Assembly: GCA_963700775.1 (NCBI GenBank)
Contig: CAVOYU010000006.1
Location: 434,001-498,000 of the forward strand
DNA from: Thermohalobaculum sp963700775
GTDB lineage: Bacteria; Pseudomonadota; Alphaproteobacteria; Rhodobacterales; Rhodobacteraceae
Direction of reading: 5' to 3'
Length of the DNA: 64,000 nt
Below, piece after piece: positions 25,583 to 33,709 of the stretch. The stretch's first letter is position 1; each line of letters starts with the position of its first letter. The notes beneath the pieces are model-generated. The model ran no database searches, had not been told where the DNA came from, and was given only the letters and a program-made list of their open reading frames with translations. A program made the position numbers and the translations under genes.

Positions 25583-26969
25583 GGATTTTGTTCACCTGCA
25601 TTAGCCACTCGTCAAGGACCTCCGCTGGCGTTCTCCAGCCGAGCGTCTTTCGCGGTCTGGCGTTGAGGGCTGTTGCCACGGCGGCGACCTCCTCGGCGCT
25701 GTGAGCGCTCAGATCAGTGCCTTTCGGGAAGTACTGACGCAGCAGGCCGTTAGTGTTCTCGTTGGTGCCGCGCTGCCACGGGCTTTGGGGATCGCAGAAG
25801 TAGACCTGGACGCCCGCATCGATCTTTAGACGCGCATGCTGGGCCATCTCGGTTCCCTGATCCCAGGTCAACGACCGGCGCAGCTCGTCAGGTAACGTGA
25901 TGATGGTGCGCGTGATCGCGTCGCGCACAGCCTCGGCGCCATGGCCAGCGAGCGCAGGCCCGTTCTTCGTGCGTGGCGCGTCACCGTGGCCCGCAAGGCG
26001 GGGAAGATGCAGCAGCATCGTGAAGCGCGTCGTGCGCTCGACCAACGTACCGATTGCCGAGCTACCAAGACCCAGGATGAGGTCTCCTTCCCAGTGCCCT
26101 GGCAACGCTCGGTCGGCCGCTTCGGCAGGACGCTGGCTGATCATGATCTCCGGCGAGACGAACCCCTTGCCGCGCCTGCGTACGCGCGCCCTCGGCACTC
26201 GCAATACCCGCCCTGTTCGCAAACAGGCCGTGAGTTCTCGGCGTAGCGCTCCTCGGCCCTGGACGAAGAGTGCCTGATAGATGGCTTCGTGGCTGATGCG
26301 CATCGTCTTGTCGCCCGGGAAGTCGATTGGCAGGCGCCGGGCGATCTGTTCCGGGCTCCATGCCCTGGCCCATCGCCGATCCTGTCGCTGGCCATGCCGG
26401 CGGCCCTTCCAGGACACGGCGGGGCCGGGAACGGCAACGCCGCTCGGAGCCAGGACGACGCCGGCCAACCTCTCCTCCACATAAGTGTGCAAGGTCGCAT
26501 TGAGCGCAAGCTTGGTCGGTTTGGGGCGACGGGCTGATCGCTCGGCATGCCACTGGGCGGTCGTCGCGCGATACTCCAGCCCGCCGCTGCGGGTGGCTGC
26601 GTTGCGCCGCAGCTCACGAGAGATCGTCGAGGCGGATCGGCCGAGCCGGCGCCCGATCTCCTGCATGGAATGGCCCTGTATCCGGAGAAGCGCAATCTCC
26701 TCGCGCTCCACCAACGACAGATACCGCCCCGAGAGCGGCTTTGCCGAGGATCTGAACATCGCTGGGGGCATGCCGCCTGCCTTTCGGAACCATCTGGTCC
26801 CTACAGGCTGTGACACACCGGCCTCGACCGCGGCATCCTCGCTGCTCATCCCGGCTGCTATCGCCGACCAAAACCGTCGTCGCTCATCGCGTCCCGCCAC
26901 CGGCGGTCGACCCGGTGACGGTAAAGGCGCTCGTCCAGATCGATCCGACCGCCGCTTTCGAATGCTCAT
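25563..26969 (-). CDS. IS30-family transposase
   Basis: 468-aa DDE transposase. N-terminal helix-turn-helix regions include YLSLVEREEIALLRIQGHS and MQEIGRRLGRSASTISRELR; the DDE core has HWEGDLILG, LTWDQGTEMAQH and a late glutamate in QRGTNENTNGLLRQYFPKGT. An extra N-terminal helix-turn-helix region precedes these. ATG 26969 follows GAGG. No frameshift: the element looks functional. Confidence 0.92.
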   Translation of the reverse strand: MSIRKRRSDRSGRAPLPSPGRPPVAGRDERRRFWSAIAAGMSSEDAAVEAGVSQPVGTRWFRKAGGMPPAMFRSSAKPLSGRYLSLVEREEIALLRIQGHSMQEIGRRLGRSASTISRELRRNAATRSGGLEYRATTAQWHAERSARRPKPTKLALNATLHTYVEERLAGVVLAPSGVAVPGPAVSWKGRRHGQRQDRRWARAWSPEQIARRLPIDFPGDKTMRISHEAIYQALFVQGRGALRRELTACLRTGRVLRVPRARVRRRGKGFVSPEIMISQRPAEAADRALPGHWEGDLILGLGSSAIGTLVERTTRFTMLLHLPRLAGHGDAPRTKNGPALAGHGAEAVRDAITRTIITLPDELRRSLTWDQGTEMAQHARLKIDAGVQVYFCDPQSPWQRGTNENTNGLLRQYFPKGTDLSAHSAEEVAAVATALNARPRKTLGWRTPAEVLDEWLMQVNKIRVATTV

Positions 26970-26988
26970 CGCAACCTCCTCGTTCAGG

Positions 26989-27015
26989 GTGTTGCGACGA
27001 CCGTTTGAATCCGCC
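26989..27015 (-). repeat. IS30 right terminal inverted repeat
   Basis: 27 bp, exact reverse complement of the left repeat, followed by the CTG target duplicate at 27016-27018. Confidence 0.92.
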
Positions 27016-27624
27016 CTGCACGCCGCGGTCGCTGTGGTGCACGAGCCCGCCCTGGCGCCCGGGCTGCCGGGCCCAGAGCGCCTGTTCGAGGGCATCGAGC
27101 ACGAGCTCGGTCTTCGCCGAGCGCGACACGCGCCAGCCGACAATGCGGTTGGCGAAGGCGTCGATGACGAAGGCGGCATAGACGAACCCGGCCCAGGTCG
27201 AGACGTAGGTGAAGTCGCTCACCCAGAGCACGTTCGGCGCCGGGGCCCGGAACTGGCGGTTCACCTTGTCGCGCGGGCACGGGGCCGAGCTGTCCGAGAC
27301 CGTCGTGCGCACGGGCTTGCCGCGCACCGCCCCCTCGAGGCCCATTGCCGACATCAGCCGGGCCACCGTGCAGCGCGCCACCTCGACGCCCTCCCGCTTC
27401 AGCTGTCGCCACATCTTGCGGACCCCGTAGACCCGGAAGTTCTCCTCCCACACCCGCTTGATCTCCTCGCGCAACACTGCGTCGCGCCGCGCCCGGGCCG
27501 AGGCCCGCCCGGGATCGACCCGGCGGGCGACATGGAGGTAGTACGTCGACGGGGCGATCGGCAGCACGCGGCAGATCGGCTCGACCCCGTAGACGTCCCG
27601 ATGATCATCGATGAAGGCGATCAT
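27016..27624 (-). pseudogene. IS3-family transposase OrfB, 5' part (split by IS30)
   Basis: N-terminal and central OrfB: IDDHRDVYGVEPICRVL, YGVRKMWRQLKREGVEVARC and the catalytic core LWVSDFTYVSTWAG through VHHSDRGVQ, where the IS30 element interrupts. The start at 27624 overlaps the orfA stop as ATGA. Confidence 0.87.
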
Positions 27625-27987
27625 GGCTTGGACCGGCGGTCGAGCTCCGCCTGGGCAAAATACGCGCTGGCCTTGCGCAGGATCTCATTGGCCCGGCGCA
27701 ACTCGAGAACACGCTGATCGTCAGATCCGCTCGCCGGGACCTGCTGTTCCCGCGACCGGATCCTGGATGACCATGTCTGCCTGCGCTCGATCCGCCCGCT
27801 CAGTGCGCTCAGCCAGGCCTTCGGGGCAAGGCGCCGATCGGTTCCGGCGCGATCCGGGTTGACGACTTCTCGCGCAGCCATTCGGCCGGACGGATTCCGC
27901 ATCGAGGATCGAGAGGAGGATCCGCAGGTTCTTCACGGGATGCCCGTGATCCTCGAACCATGCATGCCGGACATCCGAGAGGCGCAT
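27621..27987 (-). pseudogene. Degenerate IS3-family OrfA
   Basis: Only the last 30 or so residues are clear (LRRANEILRKASAYFAQ, then AELDRRSKP). Upstream, pieces resembling the OrfA helix-turn-helix region appear in different frames, for example SDVRHAWFEDHGHPV starting near 27975, so several indels have broken the gene. Confidence 0.55.
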
Positions 27988-28002
27988 AGGCCATTGAACT
28001 CA

Positions 28003-28380
28003 GATATCCGTGCGCTGCTTGCTGAAGTGCAGGATCGGAGGTAGATCCCTGTCCGCCCGGCCAGCCTCGCATTGTTGGTGGCTTCGAACCGGGCGTTCCC
28101 GGGAAACTGGTTGAAGAACCGGTCGCGCGCGGAGAACTTCGCGTCGCCCCAGTAGTAGATGTTGCCGCCGACCTCGTCGACGACGTCGTCCCAGGAATTG
28201 TGATGCTGGCCGACATGTCCCGCGTCACCAGCACGAAATAGGCCGGGATCGCGCGGCCCGTCTCGGTGTCGATCGATCCGTTCGCGCAGGCGTCCTTGTA
28301 TCTGATGCTGCCCGAATTGGCGATCGAGCCGGCTTGCGTATCGAGCCAGCGCAGGAGCTCGTCATCGTCGAACTTAAGCG
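28003..28380 (-). pseudogene. Fragment of an AspBHI-type modification-dependent restriction enzyme (N-terminal domain)
   Basis: Reads KFDDDELLRWLDTQAG, then DTETGRAIPAYFVLVTRDM. After a frame change near 28200 it continues HHNSWDDVVDEVGGNIYYWG, DAKFSARDRFFNQF and NARFEATNNA, and after a second change near 28040 LPPILHFSKQRTDI and stop. The WDDVVD...YWGDAK...PPIL pattern resembles the N-terminal domain of AspBHI-like endonucleases. The catalytic C-terminal domain is missing and the fragment runs into the IS3 remnant. Confidence 0.5.
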
Positions 28381-28730
28381 CCCGTCGATCGGAGGAAATC
28401 AGCCGCTCGCGCTCGCAATCGCAGAGGGTTGGCTGATGACTGCCGAAATCGTCGGCCGCGGTGCCATGGAAGGGATCATGCGGCGGGCGACCAAGATCAT
28501 TCGGTTGAGAAACGAGATCATCGATCTGGCTTCGCTGCCTGTAGCCGAGCTTGAGGCCGCGGTGTTTCAGGCTTTCGACCTTGCTCGATCGAATTGATGC
28601 GGAGCGACGGGATCCAGAGGGAAGTTGACAGAACGCACGCAGCCGCAGGGTACGTTGCTGATGCCGGTCCTTCACTTGCGCCCATTGATCGGATACCCGG
28701 GGGATAACTTTCGTCAAAGGGGCCGTCTGG
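28381..28730. other. 350-bp stretch without a confirmed gene
   Basis: A plus-strand frame at 28334-28597 could encode up to 87 aa, but it overlaps the restriction-enzyme fragment and has no recognisable family. I see no RNA gene or hairpin of note. Probably decayed island DNA. Confidence 0.4.
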
Positions 28731-29410
28731 ATGCTGCCGTGGATACATCTGGCGACGGCAACAATGCCGGAAGGCGCCACGCTGCGGCTTTTGCGTCGAG
28801 GCAAGGAGTTTTCCATGCGTCTCGACGACGGCAACGAGCTGATGAACAGCCGGCTCGGCGCATCGGAAGAGGCGCTCGCTGTGCTGGCTGTGGATCGCCT
28901 GGCCGGACGGCAGGCGCCCTGCATTCTTATTGGCGGGCTCGGCATGGGCTTCACGCTCCGCGCCGCGCAAGCTGTCGTGGGCTCGATGCTCGCCTTATCG
29001 TGTCAGAAATAGTGCCCGAGCTTATCGCGTGGGCGACGGAACACATGGCCGACGTGTTCGGCGACTGCCTCCTGGACCCTAGAGTCGAATTGAGAACTGG
29101 CGACGTCGGCACCGTGATCCGCCAGTCGACGGCAGCGTTCGACGCAATTTTGCTTGACGTCGACAACAGTCCGGACGGCCTGGCCCGTGCCGGTAACAAT
29201 GCGCTTTATGGCGAAGCTGGCCTGCGTGCGGCAAGACGGGCGCTGACCCCCGGAGGCGTTCTCGCAGTCCGGTCTGCGATACCCGACCCAGACTTTTCAC
29301 GACGGCTGTCGCGTTGTGGGTTCGAAACCAGCTCGACGACAGTCCGCGCCGCACACTCGAAACGCGGCTCGCGTCATACCGTCTGGATCGCGAAACGTAT
29401 CATCGAATGA
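28731..29410 (+). pseudogene. Spermidine-synthase-like aminopropyltransferase homologue with one frameshift
   Basis: The first frame gives MLPWIHLATATMPEGATLRL, NELMNSRLGASEEALAVLA and the SAM-type motif IGGLGMGFTLRAA. After 28977 the next frame continues LDARLIVSEIVPELIAWA, FDAILLDVDNSPDGLAR and LTPGGVLAVRSA to the stop. A missing base in the G run at 28977-28981 explains the break. Members of this branch are annotated as spermidine synthase, but lack of partner genes leaves the reaction open. About 226 aa when repaired. Confidence 0.75.
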
Positions 29411-29695
29411 TGCTCGGCGACCGTGTCTCACAGGGCAATCAGTTCCAATCCCCAGGAGGTGGATTGGCTTGAAGAAGGCCGTCACGACCGGGCGACAGCA
29501 GACCTTCGGGCCCAATGTAGCGAACGGCAGATCAGAGCCCGAAACTGCGCGATGCTGCGCCGTGTTCGAACGGCAGAAATCTGGGGAGACCCGGACGCTC
29601 TGTAAGCGCGCGCTGAGGCGTATTCCTGACCCGATGCCGTCATCCAACCCCATCGAGGCGGACACCGACGCACTCAGCGGCGACGGCCATTTCTC
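29411..29695. other. Decayed intergenic DNA with a degenerate repeat
   Basis: The minus strand near 29480-29590 encodes a fragment reading DLPFATLGPKV that resembles KPFAALGTEV on the minus strand near 36180-36220. These look like two worn copies of one dispersed sequence. No intact gene. Confidence 0.35.
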
Positions 29696-30376
29696 TCACT
29701 GAACGGCGATCGACACGCGCGCTGAGGTATCTGCCAAATGGAGCGTGACCGCGGCAAAAAACGCCGCGCTGGCGATCAGCACGAACGCATGCCAGATCAT
29801 GTTGTGGAAAGGCAGGACTTCAACGAGAAAGAATATCGTGCCCACCGTGTAAAGGATGCCTCCGGTGAGGATAAGTGCCATGACCGGCGACGAGAGCTGG
29901 GCGAATATCGTGCCGCCTGCCAAGATGCCGGCCCAGCCCATCGTGAGATAAAGCCCGAAGGAGATCCACTGGTAGCGATCAGGTTCCACGAATCTGAGTA
30001 TCGCACCAACCGTCGCCGCCCCCCACAACCCGGCCAGCAGAGGCACGCCATGTCCATCTGACAGGAGAACGAATGGCGTATATGTGCCGGCGATCGTGAA
30101 GTAGATTGCAGAGCGGTCGAGACGACGCAGCAAATGCTTCGAGTTGCCGATTGGCGCGATGTGGTAGAGGGTCGAGCAAAGCAGCATGGTAATCAGCGTC
30201 GCGCCGTAGATCAGCGTACTCAGAGTTGCGTATGGATCCGTGCGCCAGACCGTGCTCAGCATGACCAGAATCGGTACCGCCACCAGCGCCGTCAACAGCC
30301 CGGCCACCTGAACCGCCACGTCAGAGAGAAATTCCGCTCGGCTGTAGTCAGACCGGGCGGCGAGATACGAGCGCAT
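29696..30376 (-). CDS. Hemolysin III family (PAQR-type) membrane protein
   Basis: 226 aa with seven predicted transmembrane segments. Family motifs: SRAEFLSDVAVQVAG near the N-terminus, LLCSTLYHIAPIGNSKHLLRRLDRSA split over helix 2-3, and FHNMIWHAFVLIAS near the end, giving the conserved Ser/His/Asp/His metal-site set of PAQR/hemolysin III proteins. The physiological role in bacteria is unclear. ATG 30376 lies 29 bp inside the end of the PAS gene, so the two are likely co-transcribed. Confidence 0.85.
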   Translation of the reverse strand: MRSYLAARSDYSRAEFLSDVAVQVAGLLTALVAVPILVMLSTVWRTDPYATLSTLIYGATLITMLLCSTLYHIAPIGNSKHLLRRLDRSAIYFTIAGTYTPFVLLSDGHGVPLLAGLWGAATVGAILRFVEPDRYQWISFGLYLTMGWAGILAGGTIFAQLSSPVMALILTGGILYTVGTIFFLVEVLPFHNMIWHAFVLIASAAFFAAVTLHLADTSARVSIAVQ

Positions 30377-30773
30377 CGTGGTCAACCTTGTAGCTGCGCC
30401 AGTTGTCCGCATCGGCGGGCAAATCGGCCCGCCGGTTGGTGATGTCCTCGAAGACGACGACGATCTTGTCCTGGAATTCGTGATCGCAGACGATCTTGCG
30501 CGCATTCACCTGCATCGTACGTCGATCGACGCTAACTATGTCCATCTTCACTTCGCATGGTTCAACGACCACGCTCCGTCTGGCGAGGCTTTCAAGCTGC
30601 GTCAGCAACGAGCACATATTTGGGTAGCCCTCGCCCAGCAAACAGAGCGAGCGCCCACGAATATCCCGACGGCTCACTCTGAATGCCCGGTAGAAGGAGC
30701 GATTTGCGGAGATCACCGATAGATTGCGATCGAGGAGGACGACGGATAGACCCTCGGCCGCGGTGTCCATCAT
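30348..30773 (-). CDS. Stand-alone PAS domain protein
   Basis: 141 aa, essentially one PAS domain: EGLSVVLLDRNLSVISANRS, FYRAFRVSRRDIRGRSLC, and a closing MQVNARKIV...DKIVVVFEDITNRR. The domain resembles those in front of histidine kinases, but the frame ends 25 residues later and no kinase or output domain follows. Either a small sensor-partner protein or the residue of a truncated sensor kinase. Confidence 0.72.
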   Translation of the reverse strand: MMDTAAEGLSVVLLDRNLSVISANRSFYRAFRVSRRDIRGRSLCLLGEGYPNMCSLLTQLESLARRSVVVEPCEVKMDIVSVDRRTMQVNARKIVCDHEFQDKIVVVFEDITNRRADLPADADNWRSYKVDHDALVSRRPV

Positions 30774-31067
30774 TTCAACCTATGCCCCGACATGCTCCTC
30801 GGCGACCGGCACTGATTTCCTGTGACCGGCCGGTGCAGACGGCGATCGTCTCGGGATCGGAGGGATATCGGACAACTGCTCAATTCTTCGCGACCATCCT
30901 TGATGCCGGCCGGGGCGGGGCGCTCCGGCCGGCGCGCCTTCCACAAGGGATCCGGGGGGAATCATGCGGAATGCGTAACATTGGAGAAGATACGCCCCGT
31001 GGAAGCCGATGAATGTTCCGAACTGCTCAAGTCTGGATTTTTCCCGCTTTGGTGGAGAGCGGTCAGT
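30774..31067. repeat. Degenerate dispersed repeat, copy A (core 30880-31040)
   Basis: No gene. It contains a GC-palindromic core, GATGCCGGCCGGGGCGG...CCGGCCGGCGCG, followed by GGGGGGAATCATGCGGAAT and, about 45 bases on, CCGAACTGCTCAAGTC. The same order with the same spacing recurs at 35866-36050. Confidence 0.5.
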
Positions 31068-31232
31068 TCACAGCCGGCCGGTGACGACCAGCACGACGAG
31101 GACGATCAGGATGACCCCGATGCCGCCGATGCCGCCGTGCCCGTAGCCGTAGCCGTAGCCGCCGAAACGGCCGCTGAAGCCACCGAGCAGGAATATGATC
31201 AGGATGATTATGAGTATCAGCCCTAGTGACAT
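31068..31232 (-). CDS. DUF3309-type small membrane protein
   Basis: 54 aa. It starts MSLGLILIIILIIFLLGG, has a Gly/Tyr-rich middle (GGYGYGYGHGGIGG) and ends in a second hydrophobic helix, the DUF3309 pattern. Likely two membrane segments joined by a glycine-rich turn; function unknown. In the group of small stress-type genes transcribed away from the Crp/Fnr regulator. Confidence 0.78.
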   Translation of the reverse strand: MSLGLILIIILIIFLLGGFSGRFGGYGYGYGHGGIGGIGVILIVLVVLVVTGRL

Positions 31233-31357
31233 GGTAGCCTCTCCTTGGATCGGGTCTGGCCGCGCAGCCCTCTCGGCGCGCGTCAGACTGTGAAGCTGTT
31301 AGGCAGGCGGACGTCCGGTCATCTCCGACCAAGAGCGTCGATCCGAAAAGGGGGGAG

Positions 31358-31504
31358 CTACTTCTTCTCGATCGAGACGCCGCCGTCACCGATCTTGATC
31401 TCGACACCGGTGGCGTTCTGCCGGTCCTGGTAGAACTGGTATCCGAGAACCGCCACGACGACGGCGAGCCCGCCGATGACGAGATAGAGGACATTGCGGC
31501 TCAT
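31358..31504 (-). CDS. Small single-span membrane protein
   Basis: 48 aa: MSRNVLYLVIGGLAVVVAVL is one transmembrane helix, followed by YQFYQDRQNATGVEIKIG and GGVSIEKK. Short proteins of this design are frequent hypotheticals in alphaproteobacteria. The codon pattern and neighbours support it as real. Confidence 0.68.
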   Translation of the reverse strand: MSRNVLYLVIGGLAVVVAVLGYQFYQDRQNATGVEIKIGDGGVSIEKK

Positions 31505-31519
31505 CTTCCACGAACTCCA

Positions 31520-31774
31520 TCATTGACTTTTCGATGACCAGGGGGTTCGACCACGATATCGGCGTCCGTCGAAACGCGGCGCGCCCTGATGCTGCGACCC
31601 TGCCAGGCGATAGGCGATGTCGCTGAATCCGTTGGTGCCGCGCTCCAGGACCTCGATGTCGCTGGCGACGAAGGCACTGAACTCCGTGTAGTTGCCGCGC
31701 CGGTTGTCGAGCACGATGTATTCGCAATCGTTGTTTCCGCCGTCGTCGGTGGGTTGCCCGGCGCGAGCAATCAT
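31520..31774 (-). CDS. Hypothetical small protein
   Basis: 84 aa, hydrophilic (DNRRGNYTEFSAFVASDIEV). The start codon overlaps the CsbD stop as ATGA, which argues for translation; no family recognised. The other minus-strand frame over the same bases (31501-31770) has no coding character. Confidence 0.55.
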   Translation of the reverse strand: MIARAGQPTDDGGNNDCEYIVLDNRRGNYTEFSAFVASDIEVLERGTNGFSDIAYRLAGSQHQGAPRFDGRRYRGRTPWSSKSQ

Positions 31775-31944
31775 GCCTCGCGGATCGCGTCCTTGATCCC
31801 GCCAACGGCGCTCCGGACCTTGCCTTCCAGCACGTCGGCCTTGCCGTCTTCCTGGAGCTTTGGGTCACCGAGCGCCTTGCCGACGGTTTGCTTGGCGGTT
31901 CCCATGATCTGCTTTGCCGAACCCTTGATGCGATCCTTGTCCAT
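31771..31944 (-). CDS. CsbD family stress protein
   Basis: 57 aa: MDKDRIKGSAKQIMGTAKQT, VGKALGDPKLQEDGKADV and a closing AVGGIKDAIREA. CsbD proteins are small, Gly/Lys-rich general stress proteins of unknown biochemical role. It lies four bases from the entericidin stop and overlaps the next gene by ATGA. Confidence 0.85.
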   Translation of the reverse strand: MDKDRIKGSAKQIMGTAKQTVGKALGDPKLQEDGKADVLEGKVRSAVGGIKDAIREA

Positions 31945-31947
31945 CGC

Positions 31948-32106
31948 TCAGTATCCCTTGTTCTTGTCGGCGCTCTTTGAGATCGCCTTGCCAGCACTCG
32001 AAAGATCCTTGCCTGCACCTTCCGTGGTGTTGCAGGCAACAAGCACCGACGTCGCGACGAGTACGGCCAGAAGACCGGATAGAATGGATGTGGAGCGTTT
32101 ATTCAC
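31948..32106 (-). CDS. Entericidin-like small lipoprotein
   Basis: 52 aa. A lipoprotein signal (LLAVLVATSVLVAC) gives a mature N-terminal Cys at residue 25, then NTTEGAGKDLSSAGKAISKS and a Lys-rich tail. Entericidin A/B-like peptides insert in the envelope and are associated with stationary-phase or stress physiology. I choose GTG 32106 because AAAGGA lies six bases upstream; ATG 32121 is the alternative. Confidence 0.82.
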   Translation of the reverse strand: MNKRSTSILSGLLAVLVATSVLVACNTTEGAGKDLSSAGKAISKSADKNKGY

Positions 32107-32454
32107 AGCGTATCCTTTCATTCATAAAGTTTTGGTCCATCATCAGAACTTTTTAGTGTGACGGCAATAAGCCATCAGGGTTAAGCGTCGTGAAGATTGT
32201 GTGCGTACGACGCATCGTTGGTGATGATGGATCATCGAGCGCTGCTGCGTTGTACGTCGTGAAGCTATGGCAAAGCACCGGACCTGGCTGTATCGAATTG
32301 CTCAGATGAGAATGCAAAGTCGGTCAGAAGATGAACTCGATCGCTGACCATCTGCCCTTCGGGAACCAGGGCGAACGCAACATTGCCGCCCAACCACGCA
32401 AGACGAAGGTCACCCCGGCCAGAGTGGCCGGGATGGGGGGGTGAGATCACACGA
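32107..32454. other. 348-bp spacer with one hairpin
   Basis: No supported protein. It holds the leader of the entericidin gene and, at its far end, the hairpin downstream of the 65-aa gene. A minus-strand frame with HLLTDFAFSSEQFDT near 32270-32320 has no family. Confidence 0.45.
32414..32432 (-). terminator. Hairpin downstream of the 65-aa gene
   Basis: CCCGGCCA, GAG, TGGCCGGG: a perfect 8-bp stem 23 bases after the stop of the gene at 32455-32652. No clear U run follows on the minus strand. Confidence 0.5.
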
Positions 32455-32652
32455 TCACGAAAGCGACTTGGTCGCGGATTCGAGCTCCCGGATGCACTCG
32501 ACCTCGTTCTTCGCCGCCATGGCCTTCTCGGCGGCCACATAGTGCTTGTGCGCTATGTCCTTCTTCGGCCCGGCCGGCGCCTTGTCCCAGGCGACCTTGA
32601 CGGCCTTCATCTGGTCCGCGGCGCTCGTCGCTGATGTGTTCAGAGTGTTCAT
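32455..32652 (-). CDS. Small helical hypothetical protein
   Basis: 65 aa, all-helical and charged (ADQMKAVKVAWDKAPAGPKK, then HYVAAEKAMAAKNEVECIRE). Similar short hypotheticals with AADQMKAVK...AWDKAPAG are common in rhizobia-like genomes; role unknown. GAGGAAATTCCC precedes ATG 32652. Divergent from the Crp/Fnr gene. Confidence 0.7.
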   Translation of the reverse strand: MNTLNTSATSAADQMKAVKVAWDKAPAGPKKDIAHKHYVAAEKAMAAKNEVECIRELESATKSLS

Positions 32653-32872
32653 GGGAATTTCCTCGTTGCCTGTTTGATCGCCCGGATGCCACTGGACCCG
32701 GTCGGGCGGCGGCCCAGGCGACGGCGGCAATGCTTTTGCTCGCTGGCTGTTCAATAGCCCAAGTGCGGAGCAGCGCACTGTCCCATAATGCTCACATTGG
32801 ATGTTTGGTTGCGATTGCTACATTATATGTGGAGCCGGTCCACCAGCGGCGCGCCTGACGGAGCAAGATGCT

Positions 32873-33544
32873 TTGGCAACCAATGACAAGCCGCCATTTG
32901 ATCCGAAGTCCTTCCTCGCCAAGATCGGCGAAGGCCGGAGCATCAGCACATACGCCAGGGACGAGATCGTCTTCAATCAGGGCGACACCGCGGACGCGGT
33001 CTTTTACACCCAGCGCGGGAAGGTAAAGGTTTCGGTCATCTCCGAGCATGGCAAGGAGGCGATCGTTGCTATCCTTGGTGCCCGCGAGTTCTTTGGCGAG
33101 GGGTGCCTTGCAGGGCAGACACTGCGGATCGCGACTGCCTCGGCAGTGACACCCTGCACGGTCGCGCGGCTGGACAAGGCTGCGATTCTCCGCGTGATCC
33201 ATGAGGAGCCGGCATTTGCCGAAGTTTTCATTGCCCACCTTCTGAGCCGCTCCGTCCGAGTCGAAGCAGATCTCGTCGACCATCTCTTCAATTCGAGCGA
33301 GAAGCGCCTCGCCCGGGTACTACTGTTGCTGGCAAATTTCGGCAAGGAAATCGAACCTGAGCCGATCATTCCAAAACTGAGCCAGGAGACGCTCGCCGAG
33401 ATGATCGGCACCACCCGATCGCGCGTGAGCTTCTTCATGAACCGGTTTCGAAAGCTTGGCTTCATCGACTACAACGGCACCATCAAGGTCCATGGCTCGC
33501 TCCTCAGCGTCGTCCTGAACGATAAGTCCGATAGCAAGCTATAG
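32873..33544 (+). CDS. Crp/Fnr family transcriptional regulator
   Basis: 223 aa. The cyclic-nucleotide-binding-type beta-roll spans residues 20-130 (FNQGDTADAVFYTQRGKVKV, GAREFFGEGCLAGQ). The helix-turn-helix is at the C-terminus (LSQETLAEMIGTTRSRVSFF, then MNRFRKLGFIDYNG). No N-terminal Fe-S cysteine cluster, so not an Fnr-type oxygen sensor. TTG 32873 is the likely start with GGAG upstream; the preceding in-frame residues look non-coding. It probably controls the small envelope/stress genes divergent from it. Confidence 0.84.
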   Translation: MATNDKPPFDPKSFLAKIGEGRSISTYARDEIVFNQGDTADAVFYTQRGKVKVSVISEHGKEAIVAILGAREFFGEGCLAGQTLRIATASAVTPCTVARLDKAAILRVIHEEPAFAEVFIAHLLSRSVRVEADLVDHLFNSSEKRLARVLLLLANFGKEIEPEPIIPKLSQETLAEMIGTTRSRVSFFMNRFRKLGFIDYNGTIKVHGSLLSVVLNDKSDSKL

Positions 33545-33709
33545 CTCTGCCGAAGTTCGCCGTCGCGCGTCATGCTCTTGCGCTGGTCAATTGAGGCGCC
33601 TGAGGCACGTGACCGGTCCCGGCAGGGTAACCGTCGCCGACGATCGAGGTTCCACGGGCCGGGTCAGTCAATGTGCCAGTTCAATGGCCCGCCCTCCAGG
33701 AGGCACGCC

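Larger units (their letters stand above)
25556..27015 (-). mobile_element. Complete IS30-family insertion sequence
   Basis: A 1460-bp element with perfect 27-bp terminal inverted repeats (25556-25582 and 26989-27015) and a 3-bp target duplication CTG (25553-25555 and 27016-27018). The single transposase gene ends inside the left repeat. Clean ends and an intact frame suggest recent insertion. Confidence 0.9.
25217..27990 (-). mobile_element. IS3-family insertion sequence, interrupted and 5'-decayed
   Basis: The end at 25217 carries a terminal sequence TGAACCGCCCCGGATTTCCC of the sort found at IS3-family tips, just after orfB. The orfA end is degenerate and no matching inverted terminal repeat is visible past 27720, so the outer boundary near 27990 is approximate. 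An IS30 element sits inside orfB. The element is not mobile by itself. Confidence 0.65.

Noticed and set aside
28334..28597. 87-aa plus-strand frame with a plausible-looking C-terminus
   Set aside because: Overlaps the better supported minus-strand restriction-enzyme remnant and matches no family I know.
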